Below are positions 7,312 through 14,845 of a stretch of 33,961 bases of DNA, piece by piece. Location of the stretch: assembly GCA_028284545.1 (NCBI GenBank), contig JANQRN010000225.1:1-33961 (forward strand). The letters run 5' to 3'. A model generated the notes under the pieces. It had not been told where the DNA came from and ran no database searches. It saw only the letters and a list, made by a program, of their open reading frames with translations. Position numbers and translations under genes: made by a program. The DNA comes from Rhodothermales bacterium (GTDB lineage: Bacteria > Bacteroidota > Rhodothermia > Rhodothermales > JABDKH01). The stretch's first letter is position 1, and the number at the start of each line of letters is the position of its first letter.

Positions 7312-7650
7312 GCATTATGGATGAGCGGTGGCGGGAATGATACGACCTGTGCTACCCACAATAAATGGCGACAAGGACGATGGACCGGCAACCTGCCCTG
7401 ACTGCCGCGTTGCGACGGGTCGAGGGAAGGAGGCGGCTCGGTCCGACAGAATCTCCCGGCGCCGTGGGCGCCTCCCCCACAGCACAACCGGATTCTGCAG
7501 CACTAGCAAACGCGGGTGCGGGCTGTAGTCCCCGCGCTCTCTGCCGCGTACCCTGAAACCACAAGGCTCACGGGAGTAGCCCGGGAGCTTGCAAACCCGT
7601 AGGTGCGGGACGGCGGCCTTTCGCCCGAGCACAGACCAGGGAGTCGGACA
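7312..7650 (+). other. Structured non-coding region upstream of nrdJ (possible leader RNA or dispersed repeat)
   Basis: This 339-base stretch has no credible gene; tracked ORFs in four frames overlap it and none looks like protein. It holds strong hairpins. CAGAAT (7447-7452) plus CCGG (7456-7459) pair with CCGG (7488-7491) plus ATTCTG (7492-7497), with GGCGCC/GGCGCC or GTGGG/CCCAC stems inside. GTGCGGG (7516-7522) pairs with CCCGCGC (7531-7537). A GCTC-CGGG arm (7566-7574) pairs with CCCG-GAGC (7580-7588). GGCG (7612-7615) pairs with CGCC (7622-7625). GCAAACGCG(--)GGTGCGGG at 7506-7522 recurs as GCAAACCCGTAGGTGCGGG at 7591-7609, about 85 bases later. I see no B12 box (GCCACTG) and no NrdR box, so it is not a recognisable cobalamin riboswitch. 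Confidence 0.55.
7638..7643 (+). promoter_or_regulatory. Shine-Dalgarno site of nrdJ
   Basis: AGGGAG lies 7 bases before ATG 7651. This decides the start against the tracked GTG at 7603, which would place the start codon inside the leader's hairpins. Confidence 0.6.
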
Positions 7651-9564
7651 ATGACGGACAAGCCAAGGAGACCGCGGTCAGAAATCGCCGCGCAGGTCTG
7701 GGAAGCGCGATACAGGCAGCGCGCAACCGGGCGCGCCAACGAGGATCGATCACTGGATGAGACGTGGAACCGTGTGGCGCAGGCGGTCGCTTCCGTCGAG
7801 GTGACGGATCAGGACGCGTGGCAGGCGCGGTTTCGAGACGTAATGCGGCCGCTACGCTTCATCCCGGCCGGAAGGATTCTCGCCGGCGCCGGCGTCGACG
7901 ATAACCGAACACTGTTGAACTGCTTCGTCATGGGGCTTCTTCTGGATGATCCCGGGTGCATTGCAAACGCGCTCCGAGAGAGCGCGGAGACAATGAAGTG
8001 CGGCGGCGGTGTCGGGTACGACTTCTCGACCCTGCGACCACTCGCCGTACCTGAGTCCAGTGTGGGCCTTCCACAGCAACCTACCTCGGCAGCAAAAGGC
8101 CCTCGTGGCCCAGTTGCCTATCTGCACCTCTTTGAGACGATGTGCAACGAGGCGCTTCGCGAGGACGTCAGGGGCGGCGCGATGATGGCGACACTTTGCT
8201 GCGACCATCCGGATATCGAAGCGTTCATGGACGCCAAGGCAGGACCCACGATGCTCCGGCACTTCAACCTTTCAGTATTGGTGTCAGACGCCTTCCTCGA
8301 CGCAGTTGATGCAGACGAAATGTGGCCGCTCGTCTTTCCGACCAACGAGGCAGATCCGGCGGATGAATACCCGCCACCCGTCGGCACCGTCGTGCGGCAG
8401 TGGTCGACGAACCCGCAGCCGCAGTTCTGTCGTGTGTATAGACGCGTACGGGCCCGCGACCTCTGGGATCACCTCCTGCGGGCTGCCTTCGACTGCGGTG
8501 AGCCCGGTGTACTGTTTGTCGATACGATAAACGATTCCAACAACCTCTGGTATCGCGAGCGACTCACCACGACAAATCCGTGTGGTGAGGTACCGCTTCC
8601 GGCCTACGGCGCCTGCAACCTGGGCTCGCTGAACCTGACACAATATGTCACGGCACCCTTCACCGATCGTGCGCACATCGACTACGACTCGATGAAGGCC
8701 GATATCGCGCTCGCGGTCAGAATACTCGACAATGTTATCGATCTGTCAGACTATCCGCTGGAGGCGCAGCGACACGAAGCGCATGGTTCACGCAGAATCG
8801 GCCTGGGCATGACAGGACTGGCAGACGCTCTGGCGATGCTGGCCCAACGGTACGACTCGGGCACCGGGCGGGCAACAGCGGCCACAATCGCACGCACGAT
8901 CTGCCATGAAGCTTATCGCGCGTCAATCGAGCTGGCCAAAGAAAAGGGCGCTTTCCCACATCTCGAAACCGAGCGGTACCTGTCGGGCCACTTCGTCAAA
9001 CAGCTTCCGGATGACATCAGGGACGGCATTCGTAAACACGGGATTAGAAACAGTCATCTTCTTGCCGTTGCCCCGGCAGGCTCTATCAGTCTACTTGCCG
9101 GGAACGTATCCTCGGGTATTGAACCGATGTTCGCGCCTCGCTTCAGGCGGCGAATCGCAATTCCACACGGCCACTATCGGACGTTTGAATTAACGGACTA
9201 CGCCTATCGCGCGTGGAAAGAATCGACGGGCAACGGAACTGAAATACCCGACTCATTCGTCGACGCGTTCCGAATTGCGCCGATGGACCACGTCAAAATG
9301 CAGGCCGCCATCCAGCGATACGTCGACAACTCGATTTCGAAGACGATCAACCTTGCCACCGACGCATCGTTTGACGACTTTGTTGACATATTCCGCAGCG
9401 CGCAGCAGATGGGGCTGAAAGGGTGCACAGTATTTCGGGCTCAGCATGAGACCGGGAGCGTAGTAGTTAATCTGGACACGGAAATATTTGATCGAGATCC
9501 GCGTTCGCAGGCGTGCGGCGGCGTCCACCTACCGCCGCCCGTTGAATTGCCGGTGAGTGGGTAG
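7651..9564 (+). CDS. nrdJ: Adenosylcobalamin-dependent (class II) ribonucleotide reductase
   Basis: This enzyme reduces ribonucleotides to deoxyribonucleotides in the cytosol with a cobalamin-derived radical, so it needs no oxygen and no R2 subunit. The 637-residue product shows NCFVM with C91 and TTNPCGEVPLP with thiyl-radical C311. GACNLGSLN carries C322. The 11-residue spacing of the last two equals that of Thermotoga maritima NrdJ (C322/C333), so C91 and C322 should be the redox pair. SHLLAVAPAGSISLLAGN and DNSISKTINLATDAS complete the barrel signature. There is no N-terminal ATP-cone. The C-terminus (SQACGGVHLPPPVELP) has one cysteine where many NrdJ proteins have a CxxC shuttle. Its stop overlaps the next gene's start by one base. 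Confidence 0.95.
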   Translation: MTDKPRRPRSEIAAQVWEARYRQRATGRANEDRSLDETWNRVAQAVASVEVTDQDAWQARFRDVMRPLRFIPAGRILAGAGVDDNRTLLNCFVMGLLLDDPGCIANALRESAETMKCGGGVGYDFSTLRPLAVPESSVGLPQQPTSAAKGPRGPVAYLHLFETMCNEALREDVRGGAMMATLCCDHPDIEAFMDAKAGPTMLRHFNLSVLVSDAFLDAVDADEMWPLVFPTNEADPADEYPPPVGTVVRQWSTNPQPQFCRVYRRVRARDLWDHLLRAAFDCGEPGVLFVDTINDSNNLWYRERLTTTNPCGEVPLPAYGACNLGSLNLTQYVTAPFTDRAHIDYDSMKADIALAVRILDNVIDLSDYPLEAQRHEAHGSRRIGLGMTGLADALAMLAQRYDSGTGRATAATIARTICHEAYRASIELAKEKGAFPHLETERYLSGHFVKQLPDDIRDGIRKHGIRNSHLLAVAPAGSISLLAGNVSSGIEPMFAPRFRRRIAIPHGHYRTFELTDYAYRAWKESTGNGTEIPDSFVDAFRIAPMDHVKMQAAIQRYVDNSISKTINLATDASFDDFVDIFRSAQQMGLKGCTVFRAQHETGSVVVNLDTEIFDRDPRSQACGGVHLPPPVELPVSG

Positions 9565-10517
9565 TGAGCGGCGTCGCGTTTCTCTCGCATCCGGCCTGCC
9601 TGGAACATGAGATGGGTACCGGGCACCCGGAGCGCCCGGATCGTCTCGAGGCAATACACAACTCCCTGTTGAAGAGTGGGCTTGACGCGGCGCTCCAGTT
9701 CGTCGAACCACCCGAGGCCACGGCTGCGCAGGTAGCCCGCGTCCATGACGCCGGCTACGTCTCGCAGATTCTATCCCTCTCACCTGACGAGGGCCGCTAC
9801 GTACCGCTTGATCCGGATACAACGATGAACTACGCCACCGTGCCGGCCGCTTTGCGAGCCGCTGGTGCTGTCATTCGTGGCGTCGAACTCGTCGTTTCGG
9901 GCCGTGCCGCGAGTGCTTTCTGCGCCGTCAGGCCTCCCGGTCACCATGCCTGCCACAACCGCGCCATGGGGTTCTGCTTCTTCAACAATGTTGCCGTTGG
10001 CGCCGGCTACGCGCTCAGCACACTGGGTGTGAAGCGAATCGCGATACTGGACTTCGACGTTCACCACGGAAACGGTACCGAAGATATCGTCCGTCACCTG
10101 TGGCCAACATCACGGATTGACGGCGTATTGTTCTGCTCTGTCTTCCAGCACCCGTACTACCCGTACGCAGGAGACAACACCGACGCAACCAACGTCATCA
10201 ACGTACCGCTTGCTGGGGGGACGCGAGGAAGTACACTCAGGAAAGAACTGCAGCGTCGTTGGTTTCCGGTCATAGACGCGTTTGACCCCGACCTGATACT
10301 CGTTTCCGCTGGGTTTGATGGACACCGCGATGACGAAATGGGCGGATGGTTGCTCGTAGACGACGACTACGCCTGGATAACACAGAGAATCTGCGAGATA
10401 GCCGCCGCTCACTGCGACGGCCGAATCGTCTCGGTCCTCGAGGGAGGCTACGAACTTGAGTCTCTCGGACGCTGTGTATGCGGTCACATCGCCAAACTCA
10501 TCTCCGCCAGTCAGTAG
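9564..10517 (+). CDS. Histone deacetylase / acetylpolyamine amidohydrolase family protein
   Basis: The 317-residue protein is a zinc-dependent deacetylase of the arginase/HDAC fold. RPPGHHA supplies the His pair (H127, H128). DFDVHHGNGT supplies zinc ligands D165 and H167, and SAGFDGHRDD the third ligand D252. LEGGYELESL carries the catalytic Tyr (Y296). All key residues are present, so it should be active. In bacteria these enzymes deacetylate polyamines or acetyl-lysine (AcuC-like); the substrate cannot be told apart here. It is cytosolic. It starts with GTG, sharing one base with the nrdJ stop (TAGTG), so the two genes are translationally coupled, an unusual pairing. Confidence 0.92.
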   Translation: MSGVAFLSHPACLEHEMGTGHPERPDRLEAIHNSLLKSGLDAALQFVEPPEATAAQVARVHDAGYVSQILSLSPDEGRYVPLDPDTTMNYATVPAALRAAGAVIRGVELVVSGRAASAFCAVRPPGHHACHNRAMGFCFFNNVAVGAGYALSTLGVKRIAILDFDVHHGNGTEDIVRHLWPTSRIDGVLFCSVFQHPYYPYAGDNTDATNVINVPLAGGTRGSTLRKELQRRWFPVIDAFDPDLILVSAGFDGHRDDEMGGWLLVDDDYAWITQRICEIAAAHCDGRIVSVLEGGYELESLGRCVCGHIAKLISASQ

Positions 10518-10609
10518 TCCGAGTGCACCTCGATTGCCGACGCGGTGACGCCGCGGTTCGCGGAGATTCAATACTTTCTGTCCGATTGCGCAACCAGAAA
10601 CCCGTGCCC

Positions 10610-13600
10610 ATGCTCCCCCGACACCTTGCAGCAGTCTTCGTAACGGCTGCGTTCCTGTTCCTCCTACCCGAGGCATCTGCTCAGCAGCCAGAATCCGGCA
10701 TCGCCTCGAGCCTGCAGGCACTCGAATTTCGCTACGTGGGCCCCACGCGGGGCGGCCGCGTCACTGCGGTTGCAGGCACCGTAGCTGAGCCTGGGACTTT
10801 CTACTTCGGTGCCACGGGCGGCGGAGTTTGGAAGACCGAGGACTATGGGTCGACATGGACAAACGTCTCCGACGGTTACTTCGATACACCATCCATAGGC
10901 GCCATCCGGGTTGCGCAAAACGACCCGAATATCGTGTACGTGGGAACGGGATCTGACGGTCTCCGATCCAACGTTATCGCTGGCCGTGGCGTCTACAAGT
11001 CCATCGACGGGGGCGAAACATGGAACCACATCGGTCTGCGCGATACCGGCCAGATTGGCGCGCTCGAGATTGACCCGCGCGACCATAACGTCGTATTCGT
11101 AGCAGCGATCGGATCAGCGTTTGGCGACAACCCGGAGCGGGGGGTCTACCGAACGCGCAACGGAGGCATGAGCTGGGAGAAGGTGCTCTTTCTCTCAGAC
11201 AGTACGGGGTTCTACGATGTCGACTTTATGCCGTCCAATCCGAACATCATCTATGCAACCGCCTGGCGCGCCGAGCGAAAGCCGTGGACGATCATCAGCG
11301 GCGGACCTGAAAATGGCATCTATCGCTCTGTCGATGGTGGCGATAACTGGATGCGCGTTGGCGGAGGACTCCCCTCGCTCATGGGTAAGATCGACCTTGC
11401 AGTCACACCAGCCGACTCACGACTCGTGTACGCCATTGTCGAGGCGCGCGGCGACTCAACTGGCCTCTACAAGTCGGTTGATCACGGCGAGACATTCGTG
11501 CACATTTCTGACGACCGTCGACTTCTCGAGCGTGCTTTCTACTACACCAATCTGTACGCCGACCCAAAAGACCCGCAGGTCGTTCATTCATTAGCGACGC
11601 GTTACGTCAAGTCCGTCGACGGGGGAAAAACGTGGCAGTCGCGATCTGCGCCTCACGGTGACCACCACGATCTGTGGATGAATCCAGACAACCCGGACCT
11701 CTTTATTCAATCAAACGACGGCGGAGCGAACGTAACGTTCAATGGCGGCGAAACCTGGTCATCACAACTCAACCAGCCGACTGCTGAGATCTATCAGGTT
11801 GAAGTCGATGAGCAGTATCCGTACTGGGTGTACGGCGGTCAGCAGGACAACTACACGGCCGTCTCGGTACCTAGCCTTGCGCATTCGCATCAAGCCGGTG
11901 CTCCGGGGCTGATCACCAACGTCGGCGGATGTGAGACCGGGCCTGCCGTGCCGCGACCAGACAATTCAGACATCGTCTATGCGAATTGCAAAGGCAACTT
12001 CACTGTGTACAACAAGCACACGAAACAGGAACAGCGGTATTCGGTGGGCGGCCAGTACATGTACGGCCACAACCCGGCCGACCTGATCCTGCGATTTCAG
12101 CGCGTGTCACCCATACATATTTCGCCGCACGATCCGGACCGCCTGTACCATGCCTCTCAGTATGTACACCTGACCACCGACGGAGGGAAGAACTGGGAGA
12201 CGATCTCACCCGACCTGACGGCTTTCGAGGCAGACAAGCAGGTCATATCGGGAAGTCCGATTACCCGCGACATCACAGGTGAAGAGTTCTATTCGACGAT
12301 CTACTCCATCCGGGAGTCGTCAGTTCAGCCCGGTGTGATCTGGGTTGGCGCGAATGACGGTCCGGTTCACGTTACGCGAGACGGTGGAGAAAACTGGATC
12401 GACGTCACCCCACGCGACCTGCCGCCGGGCGCCCGCATCGACAGCGTGGAGCCATCGCCACACGACTCATCAGTCGCCTACATCGCCGCGCTGCGCTATC
12501 AGCTTGGGGATCCGAGACCCTACATATTCAAGACGTCAGACTTCGGACGTTCGTGGACGCAAATCGTCAATGGCCTTCCCGGTGACGCGCCAACGCGGGT
12601 CGTGCGCGAAGACCCGGATCGAGCCGGACTGCTCTACGCGGGCACGGAGTGGGGGCTGTTCGTTTCGTTTGACGACGGCGCAAACTGGCACTCGTTTCAG
12701 CAGAACCTGCCCGTCACCCCGGTTACCGATATCAAGGTGCATCGGGACGACCTGGTGCTCTCAACGATGGGCCGCGGGTTCTGGATTCTGGATGACCTGA
12801 GCAGCCTTCAACAGGGCGCCGAATCCATTGTGGCACGTGGCGACGAGACCGCAGACACCGGCGCGACGCTCTTTGCACCTCGAAACACCTACCGCTACCG
12901 AATGAGCGGCGCGGGTGTCTACTTCGATTACGTCCTTCCGGCACTCCCCGAAGATGCCGAACAAACCGTAACGCTGAGCATTCTGGACAACGACGATGTT
13001 GCTGTTGTGACGTTGACGAACAAACGGCCGGCGCTGGATAAAGGGGCAGCGCGCGAACGCGACATGGCCACGAATCAGGTTCCCTACTCGGTCTCTCGCG
13101 GACTCACGGCTGACGAGGGTCTTAACCGGTTCGTCTGGAACATGCGCACGACGGGGCCCTGGCATCAACAGGAGGCGCGTCGTTGGGGTGGCGGCCCGAC
13201 CGCGGCGCCCGGCACCTATATCGCCGAGCTCACCGTCGAGTGGGACATCAGCGATGGACGACGCAGCAGCACCGTTCGCCAGCCGTTCAACCTGATCATG
13301 GACCCGCGCGTCGCCAACGCCGGCGTAACAGCACGCGACGTGGACGCCCAGATCGGTCTCGCCCACGAGGTCATCGATCTTCTGTCGCAGGCGCGCAAGC
13401 TTGCTGCCGAAGTCGAGAACAAACTGCAGTCTTCGTCGGAACTGTCGGCTGACGAGCTGGAGTCCTACGAAGTGCTGCGCGACGCACTCATCCGGCCTTC
13501 CGGACGATATACGCAGCCGATGCTGGTCTCGCAGATTGAGTATCTGTACGGCATGTTGGACCGCGCCGACCAACGGCCCGGGCAGGACATGTTTGACCGA

Positions 13601-13681
13601 CTTGAGGTGTTGCGACGCGAGTTCGCATCACTCGTCGAGGCAAACCCGGTAGGGAGCGAGACAGAGCCCAGCCAGGAATGA
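10610..13681 (+). CDS. Large secreted BNR/Asp-box (sortilin/VPS10-like) propeller protein
   Basis: The 1023-residue protein has a signal peptide (HLAAVFVTAAFLFLLPEASA before QQPES). About eleven Asp-box motifs of the S/TxDGGxTW kind follow, for example TEDYGSTW, SIDGGETW, SVDGGKTW, TTDGGKNW, TRDGGENW and SFDDGANW. These form one or two beta-propellers up to about residue 720. GRGFWILDDLSSLQ closes the propeller region as in the glycosyl-hydrolase-annotated proteins of Bacteroidota and Gemmatimonadota. The remaining 300 residues include a beta-sandwich-like domain (FVWNMRTTGPWH...GTYIAELTVEW) and a helical tail rich in QAR/ELE. There is no T9SS sorting domain, so it may stay periplasmic. Despite database names, hydrolase activity is unproven. 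ATG 10610 replaces the tracked 10478. Confidence 0.88.
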   Translation: MLPRHLAAVFVTAAFLFLLPEASAQQPESGIASSLQALEFRYVGPTRGGRVTAVAGTVAEPGTFYFGATGGGVWKTEDYGSTWTNVSDGYFDTPSIGAIRVAQNDPNIVYVGTGSDGLRSNVIAGRGVYKSIDGGETWNHIGLRDTGQIGALEIDPRDHNVVFVAAIGSAFGDNPERGVYRTRNGGMSWEKVLFLSDSTGFYDVDFMPSNPNIIYATAWRAERKPWTIISGGPENGIYRSVDGGDNWMRVGGGLPSLMGKIDLAVTPADSRLVYAIVEARGDSTGLYKSVDHGETFVHISDDRRLLERAFYYTNLYADPKDPQVVHSLATRYVKSVDGGKTWQSRSAPHGDHHDLWMNPDNPDLFIQSNDGGANVTFNGGETWSSQLNQPTAEIYQVEVDEQYPYWVYGGQQDNYTAVSVPSLAHSHQAGAPGLITNVGGCETGPAVPRPDNSDIVYANCKGNFTVYNKHTKQEQRYSVGGQYMYGHNPADLILRFQRVSPIHISPHDPDRLYHASQYVHLTTDGGKNWETISPDLTAFEADKQVISGSPITRDITGEEFYSTIYSIRESSVQPGVIWVGANDGPVHVTRDGGENWIDVTPRDLPPGARIDSVEPSPHDSSVAYIAALRYQLGDPRPYIFKTSDFGRSWTQIVNGLPGDAPTRVVREDPDRAGLLYAGTEWGLFVSFDDGANWHSFQQNLPVTPVTDIKVHRDDLVLSTMGRGFWILDDLSSLQQGAESIVARGDETADTGATLFAPRNTYRYRMSGAGVYFDYVLPALPEDAEQTVTLSILDNDDVAVVTLTNKRPALDKGAARERDMATNQVPYSVSRGLTADEGLNRFVWNMRTTGPWHQQEARRWGGGPTAAPGTYIAELTVEWDISDGRRSSTVRQPFNLIMDPRVANAGVTARDVDAQIGLAHEVIDLLSQARKLAAEVENKLQSSSELSADELESYEVLRDALIRPSGRYTQPMLVSQIEYLYGMLDRADQRPGQDMFDRLEVLRREFASLVEANPVGSETEPSQE

Positions 13682-13697
13682 CCAATTGGCAGCCGTC

Positions 13698-13736
13698 CCT
13701 CTCTGTTTCAAGAGGCGCGGCCTGACCTACGAGGTC
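13698..13736. terminator. Hairpins in the convergent BNR-protein / cruF junction
   Basis: CCTCT (13698-13702) pairs with AGAGG (13711-13715), and GACCT (13724-13728) pairs with AGGTC (13732-13736) across the cruF stop. The two genes converge with 45 bases between stops. Neither hairpin has a T-tract, so a shared terminator is only a possibility. Confidence 0.25.
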
Positions 13737-14662
13737 GTTGCTGGCGCAGAATTCGTCTGCGGCGCGAACGACAGGCTCCCGCTGTACCATAGCAGTAGCA
13801 GCGGGACAACGGTACCGAGGAGCAACGCCGGCCACAAGCCCGCAACGCCGACGAGGCCGACCGGCAGCAGGAGCGTCGCGCAATAGAACACGACCATCCA
13901 CCGCACCACGCCCGTGTCAGGTGACGAGCGGAATGGGCCAAGCCACTCGATCGCCATCATCGCGACGAGGCTAGTGACGAACCAGCCGCCGAGATTGATC
14001 AGCGGCATGCCATAAAAAACTCCCGGCTGCTCCCAAATCCAGTATGACGTCAAGAAACTCATTGCCGGATCAAGCGAGAGGTCCCAGCTTGTCAGCAGCG
14101 CCGCACCGAGTATTAACCGCGACGCGCGGCCGCTTCCATCAAAGCGATGGCGAGCGATAAGGTAGGCGGGCACCGCCATCACGAACCAACTTATCGGAAT
14201 GAGGACGGGAACGTGCTGCAGGATTTTCGGACCCAGCAAACCTGAGTAGGAGTAGGCGCCAAACGGAAGTCCGGTCGACGTGCCCAGGAACTCAGCCAGA
14301 AACGTCACCAGTGCAACACCTACCAACATCGGTAGCCAACTCAGACTGCGGTCGCGAACAAGGACGAGCGACAACAGAACGAACCCGAGACCGATGTGGA
14401 ATTGGGCCAGGATCGCGAACGAAATCGAATAGAAAGACTGGATCCACTCGTAGTTGCTCAGCAGCGCGAGGTTCTGCGGGCGAAGCACAAAGGCGCCGAA
14501 ACCAATCATTGAGACGACGCCGAGTGCGACGTAGGCGACGAGCAGTAGACGGATCGCGCTATTCAGAATCGATTGCTCGCGGTCGACTGCGCGAATGCCC
14601 GAGCGCCGGTCTTCAGCCGAACGGCTGGAATCGATCCCGACAGTCTCCTGAAACATTTCCAT
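13727..14662 (-). CDS. cruF: CruF-type carotenoid 1',2'-hydratase (integral membrane)
   Basis: This 311-residue polytopic protein has about eight hydrophobic segments and the CruF/DUF422 landmarks. These are FLGTSTGLPFGAYSYS followed by GPKILQHVPVLIPISWFVM, and the intramembrane acidic motif SWDLSLDPAMS with GMPLINLGGWF after it. CruF hydrates the terminal psi-end double bond of acyclic or monocyclic carotenoids, a step towards glycosylated or keto carotenoids such as those of Salinibacter and cyanobacteria. No crt genes lie nearby, so the rest of the pathway must be elsewhere. It follows the 1554-residue T9SS gene on the same strand after 183 bases containing a palindrome, so it probably has its own promoter. 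Confidence 0.9.
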   Translation of the reverse strand: MEMFQETVGIDSSRSAEDRRSGIRAVDREQSILNSAIRLLLVAYVALGVVSMIGFGAFVLRPQNLALLSNYEWIQSFYSISFAILAQFHIGLGFVLLSLVLVRDRSLSWLPMLVGVALVTFLAEFLGTSTGLPFGAYSYSGLLGPKILQHVPVLIPISWFVMAVPAYLIARHRFDGSGRASRLILGAALLTSWDLSLDPAMSFLTSYWIWEQPGVFYGMPLINLGGWFVTSLVAMMAIEWLGPFRSSPDTGVVRWMVVFYCATLLLPVGLVGVAGLWPALLLGTVVPLLLLWYSGSLSFAPQTNSAPATTS

Positions 14663-14727
14663 GGCAATCGCTCATTTTGGCAACGCGAACGATCCATAGC
14701 TCCATTCTGTTCCCGGACTTGCACGAA

Positions 14728-14754
14728 AACGATCATTGGTACTAATTGATCGTT
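14728..14754. promoter_or_regulatory. Operator-like palindrome upstream of cruF
   Basis: AACGATCA (14728-14735) and TGATCGTT (14747-14754) are perfect 8-base arms around an 11-base AT-rich centre (TTGGTACTAAT). It lies 65-92 bases before the cruF ATG, a good place for a repressor or activator site. On the - strand it is followed by TTTTC, so a weak terminator for the preceding 1554-residue gene is the alternative. Confidence 0.5.
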
Positions 14755-14766
14755 ATCACGAATTCT

Positions 14767-14801
14767 TGAGGTGCTGTTGCGGCAAGCAGCGTATCACCTC
14801 A
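14767..14801 (-). terminator. Hairpin after the 1554-residue T9SS gene
   Basis: TGAGGTG (14767-14773) pairs with CACCTCA (14795-14801), with an inner GCTG/CAGC stem. It starts 45 bases downstream of the stop of the - strand gene. There is no T-tract, so it may be an RNA-stabilising hairpin rather than a true terminator. Confidence 0.35.
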
Positions 14802-14845
14802 CCGTTCTTCGATTCGAGGCCAACCCTCGAGCTGGCGGAGATCGC

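Noticed and set aside
7365-7556. Tracked ORFs in the nrdJ leader (63-105 aa in several frames)
   Set aside because: Overlapping frames on both strands are open because the sequence is GC-rich and structured; none has protein-like composition or a ribosome site.
7312-7650. Cobalamin riboswitch, NrdR box, SRP RNA or RNase P RNA before nrdJ
   Set aside because: There is no GCCACTG B12 box on either strand. GGGAAGG and ACAGAA occur, but without the other conserved blocks. CAGTCAGGGCAGG on the - strand only loosely resembles the riboswitch 3' end and points away from nrdJ.
12761-13573. 270-aa antisense ORF over the BNR protein
   Set aside because: Shadow of a high-GC coding frame; the + strand frame has Asp-box motifs and a signal peptide.
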